A DNA stretch of 57,523 nt from Prevotella sp. (lineage in GTDB: Bacteria > Bacteroidota > Bacteroidia > Bacteroidales > Bacteroidaceae). Location of the stretch: the NCBI GenBank assembly GCA_022511045.1, contig JAFLSF010000006.1, forward strand, positions 1 to 57,523, written 5' to 3'. Each line of letters begins with the position of its first letter. The first letter of the stretch is position 1. Below, piece by piece: positions 1 to 9,188 of the stretch. Position numbers and translations under genes: made by a program. The notes beneath the pieces were generated by a model. The model searched no databases and was not told the origin of the DNA. It worked only from the letters and a program-made list of their open reading frames with translations.

Positions 1-10
1 ACACAATACT

Positions 11-48
11 CTATTATATATATATTATATATAATATATATATAATAG
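11..48. repeat. 38-bp perfect AT palindrome
   Basis: Positions 11-48 equal their own reverse complement over all 38 bases and consist almost entirely of A and T. The palindrome could extrude as a cruciform or form a 19-bp RNA hairpin. It lies about 115 bp upstream of the promoter at 164-194. A second long palindrome (10534-10613) sits similarly upstream of the homologous promoter at 10709-10739. No T-run follows directly. It may terminate a gene outside the window or be part of a repeat element cut by the window edge. Confidence 0.85.
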
Positions 49-163
49 TAATATAGATACCCCTATTCTTTACAAGATAGATGGCACTCATTTTCTGACT
101 TCAAAAAACTGTATTCTGTATTCTGTATTCAGTGTCACGTTCAACAAAAAATCTTCAATTTAT

Positions 164-194
164 TTTGTATTTCGCTCGGTTTGCACTACCTTTG
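164..194 (+). promoter_or_regulatory. Bacteroidetes sigma-A type promoter (copy A of a duplicated module)
   Basis: TTTG at 164-167, a 19-bp spacer and TACCTTTG at 187-194 match the Bacteroidetes consensus TTTG-N19-TAnnTTTG. Transcription should start near 200. The DNA from about 105 to 194 is closely related to 10640-10739: the last 38 bp differ at only two positions, and upstream both carry the same ctgtattctgt and gtgtcacgt stretches. The two loci therefore share a duplicated promoter, while the transcribed sequences differ completely. Confidence 0.8.
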
Positions 195-198
195 TACC

Positions 199-535
199 CG
201 ACCCCAGTCAGTTCATACGGGCTTTGGGGGTCATGACATCGTGGAACAGAGGCCAATGATGCCGTTTGTAAGGCAGGCCTCGAAAGGACGTTTTCTTAAC
301 GTTATCTTCTGTATCCAAATCTCGCAAATTTGTACTCTCAGAGGGTATTCGCAACGAAGCGTTCATGCTGGGTGTATTATATCCCAATGTTTGGCAGTCA
401 TTATTGACTTCCTACATGATTTTATAATACGCAACGGCGTGGGCTGGCTGGGTTGCTTATCTTGAGAGAGGGCAATGCGAGAGCCTGGGTACGGGATAAG
501 TGGCAGAAAGTTTACTCCCGCGCCCTTTTTGTTTC
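199..535 (+). ncRNA. Candidate structured RNA or long structured leader
   Basis: About 340 nt follow a consensus promoter and are rich in short complementary segments: GACCCC with GGGGTC (204-235), GAGGCC-TGCC with GGCA-GGCCTC (about 250-284), ACGTT with AACGT (about 289-303), GCAAC with GTTGC (431-455), and CTTATC with GGATAAG (about 456-500), which encloses GGGC/GCC. A T-run at 526-531 follows a GC-rich stretch and may be the terminator. An ORF of 94 codons crosses the region but overlaps the promoter and resembles no protein I know. I do not recognise tmRNA, RNase P RNA or SRP RNA signatures. It could be a 6S-like or other Bacteroidales RNA, or the leader of the gene at 661. Confidence 0.4.
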
Positions 536-660
536 CCAAACGTTAGACGAAACTTTATGAAAAAAACTCGTATGAGATAAAATAAAACATCTAAGTGCTG
601 CGTTATATCACAATTACCTTTTCAGAACGAGTTTAAAGTATAACCTTAAAAACAATCATT

Positions 661-1869
661 ATGGGACGTGTTATTCCAGAAGAAATTACCGAATTGTCTA
701 TGTGTGAGGTTTTTGTTTTTGGCAGTAACCTTGAAGGACAACACGGGGGTGGAGCCGCCAAGACGGCTTACGAGAAATTTGGTGCTGAGTGGGGCGTGGG
801 CAGTGGGCCGACAGGTCAGTGTTATGCCATTCCGACGATGCACGGCGGGCTTGATGACATCAAGCCTTACGTCGATGAATTTATTGAGTATGCACGCAAT
901 CATCCTAACAACCGTTTCCTTGTCACGCGTGTCGGGTGCGGCATAGCTGGATTTACTGACGAACAGATGGCCCCGTTGTTTGAAGAGGCTTGGAGATTGC
1001 CTAACGTTAACTTCCCATTAGATTGGGCACTGGAATTTGACAAAGATAAGTTCATAGACGCTTACTTGTTCGACATCATACCAAAGGAGAAAGAGATTCC
1101 ACTCCCCGATGCTTTGACAGAAAGTGACTTAAAGAGGCTGTGTGAAGAATATAAATACATTATCGGAAGCGCTGTGATAGTACCTAAACCCCAAATACGG
1201 ATACGCTACGTTCTTGACACAGACAAGTTTGGTTATGCTTCCTTTGGTGACTTTTTCATGTGCGAGGATGGGGAACTATATGTCTGGTCGTATGATAAGA
1301 ATAATGAACTACACCATAATCAAGATATGGTTGAACTAATCTTTGGGGATGAATGTAAATATCGCAGACAACGCAAACACTCTTTCCATCGGGTGATTTT
1401 TGCTGGAGTAGAGACTCCGTTTAGCGACTATAAAGGGAGAAAGCTCTATAGTGGTGACGTGTTGCGCGTATGGTGTAAAAAGGCTGATGGTTCGATTCCC
1501 AAAAGGTTCAGAAAAGATGCCGCATACCTACTGGCATTTGGCACTTTGGGTGAGAACGAGGATGACAATAAAGCATTATATGCCTGCGTGCTTGATAACC
1601 ACTATATTTTGCTTGACAGGTGCGCCCGGGTAGAACGTTGCGGTACGGTTTTTTATGGACTTGACTGGAACGAATACCCCGTTGATATAACCCAGAGATG
1701 TTCGGGTTTCCAAAATGGTATCTTAGAGTATGAAGAATCAAAAAAGCTTTATCTAAGTGAAGACGACAAAAGGGTATTGGCAAAGTTTACTCCGAACTTC
1801 GACAAAGAATGTTGGAAGTATCACGCACTTGAAATATTAGAGATAGAATTTGACATTTCAAAACAGTAG
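661..1869 (+). CDS. Macro-domain-like / YopX-like fusion protein (phage-type, function unknown)
   Basis: The 402-residue protein opens with a fold typical of the A1S_2505-type phage non-structural proteins, which are relatives of macro domains: FGSN at residues 20-23, GGGAA at 29-33 and VTRVGCGIAG at 88-97. These are glycine-rich loops that in macro domains surround ADP-ribose. Around residues 245-290 a segment with KGRKLYSGDVLRVW resembles the core of YopX-type phage proteins. I see no signal peptide or membrane segment. It is followed after 12 bp by another accessory gene, so the two are probably co-transcribed. Both domain types are common on phages and integrated elements. ADP-ribose binding or hydrolysis is inference, and the cellular role is unknown. 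The N-terminal assignment is firmer than the C-terminal one. Confidence 0.7.
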   Translation: MGRVIPEEITELSMCEVFVFGSNLEGQHGGGAAKTAYEKFGAEWGVGSGPTGQCYAIPTMHGGLDDIKPYVDEFIEYARNHPNNRFLVTRVGCGIAGFTDEQMAPLFEEAWRLPNVNFPLDWALEFDKDKFIDAYLFDIIPKEKEIPLPDALTESDLKRLCEEYKYIIGSAVIVPKPQIRIRYVLDTDKFGYASFGDFFMCEDGELYVWSYDKNNELHHNQDMVELIFGDECKYRRQRKHSFHRVIFAGVETPFSDYKGRKLYSGDVLRVWCKKADGSIPKRFRKDAAYLLAFGTLGENEDDNKALYACVLDNHYILLDRCARVERCGTVFYGLDWNEYPVDITQRCSGFQNGILEYEESKKLYLSEDDKRVLAKFTPNFDKECWKYHALEILEIEFDISKQ

Positions 1870-1881
1870 TAACTAAAAATT

Positions 1882-2508
1882 ATGAAACAGTCTAACAAAA
1901 GAACGATTAGTCAGTCGCAAAAAAACCGAATGGGAGCAATTGGAGAAAGTAATGTGGTGTCTCAACTAATGCAACATGGTTGGGATGCGTTCAATGCAAA
2001 CTGCACAATTAAGAACTTCAAGTCAATAGACATTGTTTGTCTTAACGGTAATGATTGTGATGAAAAAACACCTTGGCGTCCCAAAACGGCATTGATTCAA
2101 GTAAAAACTTGCTCCCAAAGAACGATTCCCATGGGGTTCACAATTAGAGATTGCCTTGATAGAAACTATCTTGAACGAAGCGTAATGGGACCGTATGTTT
2201 TCGTACATGCAAAAGAAAATGAAGATGGTAAATACTCATTCAGATATTTTATTATCTCAAGAGAAGATTTTATAGAGTTGGCTTATCGGGGCCATCTGTT
2301 TTATGTTTACGACTATGAGCGTAAACATAATAAACAGCCTTTTAACGATGAGAACTATATAAATGGAGTTAGTATAAATTCACCCGCAGGTTTAAAAGTT
2401 AGTTGGTTAGAAGGATTTGATGAGCTAGAAACAAAAAATCATAAGCATTTTGAGAATCCTTTAAAAGGTGTTTCCTGCGAAAACGCATGGGAAAATATAT
2501 GGAAATAG
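1882..2508 (+). CDS. PD-(D/E)XK nuclease-like protein
   Basis: This is a 208-residue soluble protein. Near the N-terminus it shows MGAIGES (residues 15-21), then SIDIVCLNG (about 48-56) and ALIQVKTC (about 70-77). This E...D...QVK order is the active-site layout of PD-(D/E)XK nucleases such as Holliday-junction resolvase-like and restriction-type enzymes, where the acid residues bind Mg2+ and the lysine helps catalysis. The rest of the protein is unfamiliar. The gene starts 12 bp after the macro-like gene and ends at a strong bidirectional terminator, so the two form one cassette. A role in defence or in a mobile element is inferred from company and fold only. The substrate cannot be read from the sequence. 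Confidence 0.6.
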   Translation: MKQSNKRTISQSQKNRMGAIGESNVVSQLMQHGWDAFNANCTIKNFKSIDIVCLNGNDCDEKTPWRPKTALIQVKTCSQRTIPMGFTIRDCLDRNYLERSVMGPYVFVHAKENEDGKYSFRYFIISREDFIELAYRGHLFYVYDYERKHNKQPFNDENYINGVSINSPAGLKVSWLEGFDELETKNHKHFENPLKGVSCENAWENIWK

Positions 2509-2527
2509 TAAATTGAATTTCTAAAAA

Positions 2528-2568
2528 ATAATGAAGTGAACCCTAAAAGCTTTAGGGCACTTCATTAT
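2528..2568. terminator. Bidirectional intrinsic terminator
   Basis: ATAATGAAGTG (2528-2538) pairs with CACTTCATTAT (2558-2568), and inside it CCCTAAA (2541-2547) pairs with TTTAGGG (2551-2557). The result is an 18-bp stem with a two-base bulge and a three-base loop. T-rich stretches follow on both strands. It lies between the convergent genes ending at 2508 and 2580 and should stop transcription from both sides. Confidence 0.9.
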
Positions 2569-2579
2569 GTTCTTTCTAC

Positions 2580-3044
2580 CTATTTTCGCCCGAAGTCGGC
2601 GGGAACCTCGCCCCAGCGCTGGGTCTCCCACTTGACGATGGGGTTACGCCAAGTGTGTGTCTGCAACCAATGCTCGGCGCGTAGGATTATCTGGTAGAGG
2701 GGTTCTGTTTCGGGAGTTCGCTCGAGTTTGGTCTTACAATGTCGCTTGTTGACCCAAAGAATGGCGTTGTAAGAATCGCTATAGATGGTTTTCTCGTGCA
2801 ACCCCATTTGTTGCATCAAGGCAAGGGCATGAACGATAGCGAGAAACTCGCCGATGTTGTTGGTGCCCTTCAGAGGACCGAAATGGAAGACGCGCTGACC
2901 TGTGGCCAAATCGACGGCTTGATACTCCATAGGTCCTGGGTTGCCGCTACAGGCAGCATCTACAGCCCAAGCGTCAGCTGTGACCTCGAGGGGTAGGGGA
3001 AACACTGTGTTTGGGGGATATATAGGTGAATTGTGCAAGTTCAT
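2580..3044 (-). CDS. Ribonuclease H family protein (type 1 fold)
   Basis: This 154-residue RNase HI-like protein should cleave the RNA strand of RNA-DNA hybrids. The four acidic positions of the family are visible: D in AWAVDAACSGNPG, E in NIGEFLAIVHAL, D in TIYSDSYNAILW and D in the C-terminal PADFGRK. The N-terminal 20 residues precede the fold, and the true start could lie slightly downstream of the ATG at 3044. It starts 21 bp after the sufB stop and is probably the last gene of the rimP-nusA-infB-sufB transcript. In Bacteroides, from memory, sufC and sufD usually occupy this place. The C-terminus is short, so activity is likely but unproven. Confidence 0.8.
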   Translation of the reverse strand: MNLHNSPIYPPNTVFPLPLEVTADAWAVDAACSGNPGPMEYQAVDLATGQRVFHFGPLKGTNNIGEFLAIVHALALMQQMGLHEKTIYSDSYNAILWVNKRHCKTKLERTPETEPLYQIILRAEHWLQTHTWRNPIVKWETQRWGEVPADFGRK

Positions 3045-3065
3045 GGGTGTGCGTGCATAAAGAGG

Positions 3066-4523
3066 TCAGCCTACCGTGCCTTCCAAAGTGACACTTAGCA
3101 GTTTCTGGGCTTCGACGGCAAACTCCATAGGCAACTTCTGAAGCACTTCTTTGGCATAGCCGTTGACAATGAGTCCTACGGCTTGCTCGGTGGGAATACC
3201 TCGTTGGTTACAATAGAAAAGTTGGTCTTCGGAGATTTTGGAGGTCGTTGCTTCGTGTTCGAAAATGGCGGTTGGGTTGTGAACGTCCATATAGGGGAAA
3301 GTGTGGGCACCGCACTGGGAACCTAACAATAACGAGTCGCACGAGGAATAGTTGCGGGCGTTCTCGGCTCCAGAGGTGGCGCGCACCAGCCCGCGATAGG
3401 AGTTTTGCGAATGGCCCGCAGAAATGCCCTTGGAGATGATAGTGGAGCGGGTGTTACGCCCTATGTGAATCATCTTTGTACCCGTGTCGGCCTCTTGATA
3501 GTTGTTGGTGACGGCAACGGAGTAGAACTCGGCAACAGAATTGTCGCCCCTAAGGATGCACGAGGGATATTTCCACGTGATGGCTGAGCCCGTCTCGACC
3601 TGCGTCCACGAGAGTTTACTATCTACGCCACGCAGGTCACCGCGTTTGGTGACGAGATTAAGCACTCCCCCTCGTCCGTGCTCGTCGCCTGGGTACCAGT
3701 TTTGTACGGTGGAGTATTTGACTTCGGCGCGGTTCATGACAACGATTTCCACAACAGCGGCGTGCAGTTGGTTCTCATCGCGCATGGGAGCGGTGCATCC
3801 CTCGAGGTAACTGACGTAGGAATCGTCGTCGGCTACAATGAGTGTACGTTCGAACTGACCTGTATTGCGGGCATTGATGCGGAAGTAGCTGCTGAGTTCC
3901 ATAGGACACCGAACACCCTTGGGGATGTAGACGAAACTACCATCGGAGAATACGGCACTATTAAGGGCGGCATAGAAATTGTCACGATAGGGCACTACGG
4001 TTCCTAAATATTGGCGCACAAGGTCGCCGTGTTCCTTGACGGCTTCGCCGATAGAGCAAAAGATGACACCTTTCTCGCGGAGTTGCTCCTTGAAAGTAGT
4101 CTTTACGGAAACGGAATCCATAATGGCATCAACAGCCGTATTACCGCTCAACGCGAGACGCTCCTCCAAAGGGATGCCTAACTTGTCGAAGGTCTTCTCT
4201 AATTCTGGGTCGATTTGGCCTTTGGTGGAGTCCGTGTCGGTTTTCTTGGCCGTAGGGTCGGCATAATAGCTGATTGCCTGATAGTCGACGGGTGGAACAT
4301 GGACGTGTCCCCACTTAGGCTCCTGTTGTTGTTGCCAATAGCGGAAAGCCTGCAGGCGGAAGTCAAGCATCCACTCGGGCTCTCCTTTTTTTTGGGAGAT
4401 GAGCCGAACGACATCTTCGCTCAGCCCTTTCTCTATGATTTCCGTATGTATATCCGTAGTGAAGCCGAACTCGTATTTCTGTTCGGTCACTTGACGGACA
4501 AATTCGTTGTTGTTTTCTTTCAT
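3066..4523 (-). CDS. sufB: Fe-S cluster assembly scaffold protein SufB
   Basis: SufB is the scaffold subunit of the SUF (SufBCD) complex that builds iron-sulfur clusters in the cytoplasm. The 485 residues match the usual length. Conserved blocks include [19 protein letters not shown], the [14 protein letters not shown] segment, and the C-terminal [16 protein letters not shown] region typical of SufB/SufD beta-helix cores. The ATG directly abuts the infB stop codon with no intervening base, so its ribosome loading site lies inside infB and translational coupling is likely. sufC, sufD and sufS are not next to it, unlike the arrangement I know from Bacteroides; the next gene is an RNase H and then an accessory cassette. 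The partner genes must lie elsewhere. Confidence 0.97.
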   Translation of the reverse strand: MKENNNEFVRQVTEQKYEFGFTTDIHTEIIEKGLSEDVVRLISQKKGEPEWMLDFRLQAFRYWQQQQEPKWGHVHVPPVDYQAISYYADPTAKKTDTDSTKGQIDPELEKTFDKLGIPLEERLALSGNTAVDAIMDSVSVKTTFKEQLREKGVIFCSIGEAVKEHGDLVRQYLGTVVPYRDNFYAALNSAVFSDGSFVYIPKGVRCPMELSSYFRINARNTGQFERTLIVADDDSYVSYLEGCTAPMRDENQLHAAVVEIVVMNRAEVKYSTVQNWYPGDEHGRGGVLNLVTKRGDLRGVDSKLSWTQVETGSAITWKYPSCILRGDNSVAEFYSVAVTNNYQEADTGTKMIHIGRNTRSTIISKGISAGHSQNSYRGLVRATSGAENARNYSSCDSLLLGSQCGAHTFPYMDVHNPTAIFEHEATTSKISEDQLFYCNQRGIPTEQAVGLIVNGYAKEVLQKLPMEFAVEAQKLLSVTLEGTVG

Positions 4524-7334
4524 TTAGAGTTTCTGCTCTACCTCTATCTCGGTGAACGTTTCGATGATGTCGCCCACCTCGATGCCATTATAGTTGACGA
4601 GTGAGATACCGCACTCCAGACCAGTAGCTACTTCCTTAGCGTCATCCTTGTAGCGCTTTAAGGCATCAATAGCTGCGGTGTGGATAACAATACCGTCGCG
4701 AATAACACGGGCCTTGTCCTTAGAATGAACCTTACCCTCGGTGACGAGACCACCAGCCACAAGTCCCACTTTGGAAATCTTGAATACTTGTTTGACCTCT
4801 ATCTCACCCGTGACAATTTCCTTCTTCACCTTGTCAAGCATACCCTGCATGGTGGACTTCACCTCGTCGATAGCATCGTATATAATAGAGTAGGTGTTAA
4901 TCTCCACGCCCTCACGCTCTGCCAGTCGGCGAGCCTCGCTGGAGGGACGCACTTGGAAGCCAACGATGATAGCATCGGAAGCGGAAGCTAACATTACATC
5001 ATTCTCGGAAATCTGACCAACGGCTTTAGAGATGACGTTGACCTGCACCTTTTCGGTGGAGAGTTTGATGAATGAGTCGGAGAGTGCCTCAATACTACCG
5101 TCGGTATCACCCTTAACGATGATGTTCAATTCATGGAACTCACCTAATGCAATGCGGTGAGACAACTCGTCAAGCCCAAGTTTCGTGGTGGTGCGTAACG
5201 ATTGTTCACGTTGTAGCTGTGTACGCTTGTTGGTAATGTCGCGGGCCTCTTGCTCTGTCTCCATCACGTGGAAAGTGTCACCAGCGGTGGGGGCACCATT
5301 CAGACCGAGGATAATAGCGGGCTCGGCAGGTCCAGCTTGCTCTATGCGCTGGTTACGTTCGTTGAACATCGCCTTGATGCGTCCGTAACTGGTACCAGCC
5401 ACTACAATGTCGCCAATCTTCAAAGTACCGTTGCTGACGAGGACGGTCGACACATAGCCTCGTCCTTTGTCAAGCGACGACTCGATGATGGAGCCCGTTG
5501 CCTTGCGGTTAGGGTTGGCTTTCAAATCAAGCAACTCGGCCTCAAGCAGTACTTTTTCAAGCAGCTCGTCAACTCCCGTACCTTTCTTGGCAGAGATTTC
5601 CTGGCACTGATACTTACCACCCCACTCCTCAACGAGCAGGTTCATATTTGCCAAGTCCTCGCGTATCTTATCGGGATTAGCCCCAGGCTTATCAATCTTG
5701 TTGATAGCAAAAACCATTGGTACATTGGCGGCTTGAGCATGGGCAATAGCCTCTTTGGTAGTAGGCATTACAGAGTCGTCGGCGGCAACGATGATGATAG
5801 CAATATCAGTCACCTGTGCACCACGAGCTCGCATAGCGGTAAATGCCTCGTGACCAGGAGTGTCGAGGAAGGTGATTTGACGGTCGTCCTTCAATTTGAC
5901 ATTATAGGCTCCGATATGTTGCGTAATACCTCCAGCCTCACCAGCTATCACGTTGGTGTTGCGGATATGGTCGAGCAACGAAGTCTTACCATGATCTACG
6001 TGACCCATAACGGTTACAATAGGAGCACGACTGATGAGATCGTTCTCGTCGTCCGCCTCTTCGGTGATGGCATTTTGCACCTCGACAGAGACATATTCCG
6101 TAGTGAAGCCGAACTCGTCAGCCACGATGTTAATCGTCTCGGCATCCAGACGCTGGTTGATGCTCACCATGATGCCGATAGACATACAAGTGCCTATGAC
6201 TTGGTTGACGCCTACGTTCATCATCGTTGCCAATTCGGAAACGGTAACAAACTCCGTCAGTTTGAGCACCTTCGACTGAGCGGCCTCGGCGGCCATTTCC
6301 TCGCTCATGCGTTCTTGAACGGCATCACGCTTTTCACGGCGATACTTGGCACCTTTCTTATTCTGGTTTTTCGAGGTAAGGCGAGCCAGCGTCTCTTTCA
6401 CTTGACGGGCTACTGCCTCATCATCTACCTCTAAAGGTTTGACGGGTCGGTTCTTCTTGTTTTTCTTGCCGCCGCCCTGCTGGCCATCTTGCTTCTTGCC
6501 TTTGCCTTCTTGCTTCTTAGCTTGTTGGCTGGCAGCTTGCTTGGCGGCTGCTTCAATGTCTACGCGGTCGGTGCGTATGCGTTCACGCTTTTTCCGCTCA
6601 CCAGCAGCCTTCTCCTCGCGTTCCTTGCGGCGCTCCTCCTTTGACTTCTTTTTGGGACGCGTGCTTTGGTTCAATGTTGAGAGGTCTATCTTGCCCACCA
6701 CATTTAACTGGGTGGCAGGCTTCATGAAGTCGCCTGGAGTCTTAGCCAGCGACGGCGATTCCTTTTGCTCTATTGGCTGGGGCTGTTTTTGTTCCTTTGT
6801 AGCGGTCTCAACGGGTTTTACATCAGGAGCAGGAGTTTCACTTTTTGGAGTTTCTACTACTGGCTTTTCCGGTTGTTTGGCTACGGGCTCTGGCGAGCGT
6901 TTTTCTTCAACGGGTTCTTTCCGAACGGGTTGCTCCTCTACCTTCTTAGGCTCGGCAGTAGCCTTCGGTTGAGATTTAGCGACAGGAGCAGGGGCGGGCT
7001 TGGGCTTTTTGCCTATCTCGTCAAGGTTTATTTTTCCCACCGCCTTGAACTGCTGGCGCTGCTGCCCCAGCATTTCTTCTGTCTTGGTGACAACCTTTTC
7101 GGTCGCCTTTTTCTCCTTCGGTTTCTTGACAAACAGTTTTTCGGCCTGATTCTTTACAGCTTTATCCGTACTAAATTGGCTAACTAATGCATTATACTGC
7201 TCGTCAGAAATTTTGGTGTTAGGCGTCACGTCGTCCTTGACCTCGCCAAGTTCGTTCTTCTTCTTTAGGAACTCTACTGCCGTCTGAAGTCCTATATTCA
7301 GTTCTGATAATACTTTATTTAATCTGACTCCCAT
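4524..7334 (-). CDS. infB: Translation initiation factor IF-2
   Basis: IF-2 is the GTPase that places initiator fMet-tRNA on the ribosome and promotes subunit joining. The 936 residues comprise an IF2-N-like start ([19 protein letters not shown]), a long Lys/Glu/Pro-rich linker to about residue 330, a second IF2-N module, and the G domain around residue 440 with [16 protein letters not shown] and NKIDKP motifs. Domains II and III and the C-terminal fMet-tRNA binding domain follow. The low-complexity linker explains the length relative to E. coli IF-2 (890 residues). It sits 37 bp after nusA in the rimP-nusA-infB order conserved across bacteria. Large antisense ORFs over this gene are shadows of its skewed composition. 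Confidence 0.98.
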   Translation of the reverse strand: MGVRLNKVLSELNIGLQTAVEFLKKKNELGEVKDDVTPNTKISDEQYNALVSQFSTDKAVKNQAEKLFVKKPKEKKATEKVVTKTEEMLGQQRQQFKAVGKINLDEIGKKPKPAPAPVAKSQPKATAEPKKVEEQPVRKEPVEEKRSPEPVAKQPEKPVVETPKSETPAPDVKPVETATKEQKQPQPIEQKESPSLAKTPGDFMKPATQLNVVGKIDLSTLNQSTRPKKKSKEERRKEREEKAAGERKKRERIRTDRVDIEAAAKQAASQQAKKQEGKGKKQDGQQGGGKKNKKNRPVKPLEVDDEAVARQVKETLARLTSKNQNKKGAKYRREKRDAVQERMSEEMAAEAAQSKVLKLTEFVTVSELATMMNVGVNQVIGTCMSIGIMVSINQRLDAETINIVADEFGFTTEYVSVEVQNAITEEADDENDLISRAPIVTVMGHVDHGKTSLLDHIRNTNVIAGEAGGITQHIGAYNVKLKDDRQITFLDTPGHEAFTAMRARGAQVTDIAIIIVAADDSVMPTTKEAIAHAQAANVPMVFAINKIDKPGANPDKIREDLANMNLLVEEWGGKYQCQEISAKKGTGVDELLEKVLLEAELLDLKANPNRKATGSIIESSLDKGRGYVSTVLVSNGTLKIGDIVVAGTSYGRIKAMFNERNQRIEQAGPAEPAIILGLNGAPTAGDTFHVMETEQEARDITNKRTQLQREQSLRTTTKLGLDELSHRIALGEFHELNIIVKGDTDGSIEALSDSFIKLSTEKVQVNVISKAVGQISENDVMLASASDAIIVGFQVRPSSEARRLAEREGVEINTYSIIYDAIDEVKSTMQGMLDKVKKEIVTGEIEVKQVFKISKVGLVAGGLVTEGKVHSKDKARVIRDGIVIHTAAIDALKRYKDDAKEVATGLECGISLVNYNGIEVGDIIETFTEIEVEQKL

Positions 7335-7371
7335 CTATTCTTCTGCGGTTTTATGGTTTACTTTTTCTTTT

Positions 7372-8628
7372 TTACTCAAACTCGGCCTTCAGTACCTCCA
7401 GCACGTGGTCGACGGTCTCCTCCTCAAGGTCGGCTTTTTCGATAAGCATCTCACGGGGGGCATTGATGACCTGCTTGGCGGTATCAAGACCAATAGCCTT
7501 GATAGAGTCAACAATCCACTGGTCAATTTCGTCGGCAAACTCCTCAAGGTAAATATCCTCGTCGGCCTCGTTCTCGCTGACCACGCGGAACACGTCAATG
7601 GTATATTCCGTCAGCATGGAGGCGAGCTTAATGTTCAAACCTCCCTTACCAATAGCCAATGAAACCTCCTCGGGCTGGAGATAAACCTCAGCCTTGTGCT
7701 CCTCGGGGTTCAGTGTGATGCTGGTAATCTTAGCGGGCGACAAGGCACGCTGGATGAACAGCTGGGTGTTGTTAGAATAATTGATGACGTCAATGTTTTC
7801 ATTGCACATCTCACGGACAATGCCGTGAACACGGCTACCCTTAACACCTACGCAGGCTCCTACGGGGTCAATGCGGTCGTCGTAGCTTTCGACGGCCACT
7901 TTGGCACGTTCACCAGGCATACGGGCAATACGGCGAATGGTGATAAGACCGTCCTGTATCTCGGGAACCTCAGCCTCCAGCAGACGCTCCAAGAATTGTG
8001 TGCTGGTACGGGAAAGGATGATGCGGGGCTTGTTGTTCTCGTTCAGCACCTCCTTGACAATAGCGCGGATGGTTTCACCCTTGTGGTAGTTGTCGGTTGG
8101 TATCTGCTCTTGCTTTGGCAGATGCAGCTCGTTGCCCTCGTCGTCGATGAGCAGCACCTCGCGCTTCCACATCTGGTAGACCTCGGCGGAGACAATCTGG
8201 CCCGTCTTATCCTTATATTTGTTATACAAAGAGTCGTGCTCTAACTCCAAGATTTTCGAGGCTAACGTCTGACGCAGGTTAAGGATGGCACGACGGCCAA
8301 ACTTTTGGAAATCAACTTCCTCGGACACTTCCTCGCCCACCTCGTAGTCTGGTTCTATCTTCTGAGCCTCGGAGAGGGCTATCTCCTTGTTCTCGTCCTG
8401 CACATTACCATCGGCCACAACAATACGGTTACGGTGAATCTCAAAGTCACCCTTGTCGGGATTGACAATGACGTCGAAGTTGTGGTCGGAACCAAATAAC
8501 TTGGCAATGACGTTGCGGAAACTTTCCTCCAGCACGCTCACCAAGGTTGTGCGGTCAATGTTTTTAGTCTCTTTAAATTCTTGAAAGGTCTCAATCATTG
8601 AGATACCTTTTGAACCTTTTTTTGCCAT
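7372..8628 (-). CDS. nusA: Transcription termination/antitermination factor NusA
   Basis: NusA binds RNA polymerase and nascent RNA and controls pausing, termination and antitermination. The 418-residue protein has the N-terminal polymerase-binding domain, an S1 domain around 130-200 (TGQIVSAEVYQ onward), and two KH domains with the signatures VGVKGSRVHGIVREM and AIGKGGLNIKLASML. It ends without the two acidic repeats found in E. coli NusA (495 residues), which is normal outside gamma-proteobacteria. The start chosen is the ATG at 8628. An internal ATG ten codons later (MIETFQEF) also fits, because the first ten residues are basic and poorly conserved. It lies 68 bp after rimP in one operon. 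Confidence 0.97.
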   Translation of the reverse strand: MAKKGSKGISMIETFQEFKETKNIDRTTLVSVLEESFRNVIAKLFGSDHNFDVIVNPDKGDFEIHRNRIVVADGNVQDENKEIALSEAQKIEPDYEVGEEVSEEVDFQKFGRRAILNLRQTLASKILELEHDSLYNKYKDKTGQIVSAEVYQMWKREVLLIDDEGNELHLPKQEQIPTDNYHKGETIRAIVKEVLNENNKPRIILSRTSTQFLERLLEAEVPEIQDGLITIRRIARMPGERAKVAVESYDDRIDPVGACVGVKGSRVHGIVREMCNENIDVINYSNNTQLFIQRALSPAKITSITLNPEEHKAEVYLQPEEVSLAIGKGGLNIKLASMLTEYTIDVFRVVSENEADEDIYLEEFADEIDQWIVDSIKAIGLDTAKQVINAPREMLIEKADLEEETVDHVLEVLKAEFE

Positions 8629-8696
8629 AAATATTTATTTTTATTGATTTTCCATTCCTAATGCCCCACTTCTGCTTGGCTGAGTGGTGGCGGGGA

Positions 8697-9167
8697 TTAC
8701 TTGAAGTTCAGATGATACTTGCAATACTTGATGCCGCTGATACTGAGCGTCTTGTCCACTTCCACCAAGACGGGGCGTTTCTTGCCCTCTAAGCGTTGCT
8801 TCTCCTTAGTCGTTAAGACAAAGGTTTCGTCGTCGCCGACAGCCTTTAGCACACCCTGTACCTTTTGGCCGTCCTGTTGCAGCACTTCCACTTCCTTGCC
8901 AACGTGGTTGCGATATTGCTGTATTACCTTAAACGGCTGACCGATGCCTGCCGAGCCGACCTCCAGTTCGTAGTCGCCTAACTCGTCGCCTAATTTCTCT
9001 TGCAAGAAACGGCTGAGGCCGGCACAATCTTCTATCCACACGCCGTCAGCATGGTCGATTTCAATTACAATACGGTCGTCGGCGGTCATTTCAATGTCCA
9101 CCAAGTAGTAGTCGCCCTGCTTGAGCCACTCCTCTACCACCGTCTGGATGTTGTTCTTGTCTATCAT
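8697..9167 (-). CDS. rimP: Ribosome maturation factor RimP
   Basis: RimP assists assembly of the 30S subunit. The 156-residue protein begins at the ATG at 9167 (MIDKNNIQTVVEEWLK). An in-frame upstream extension to 9233 would run through the leader hairpin and the promoter and is rejected. Family features include YYLVDIEMTADDRIVIEIDHADGV-like strands, the segment DCAGLSRFLQ, the LEVGSAGIGQPFK segment that corresponds to the usual EVSSPGLDRPL block, and an SH3-like C-terminal domain. The SS-PG turn of that block reads GS-AG here. It is the first gene of the rimP-nusA-infB-sufB operon and has a promoter and a hairpin in its leader. Confidence 0.95.
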   Translation of the reverse strand: MIDKNNIQTVVEEWLKQGDYYLVDIEMTADDRIVIEIDHADGVWIEDCAGLSRFLQEKLGDELGDYELEVGSAGIGQPFKVIQQYRNHVGKEVEVLQQDGQKVQGVLKAVGDDETFVLTTKEKQRLEGKKRPVLVEVDKTLSISGIKYCKYHLNFK

Positions 9168-9188
9168 ATTTTTGTCTGTTAAAACAAG

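Noticed and set aside
181..465. 94-codon ORF on the plus strand after the left promoter
   Set aside because: It starts inside the promoter, resembles no protein, has an unusual composition and overlaps several RNA helices; treated as part of an RNA candidate.
5250..6434. 394-codon ORF antisense to infB
   Set aside because: It is a shadow of the composition-biased infB coding sequence and has no recognisable domain or start context.
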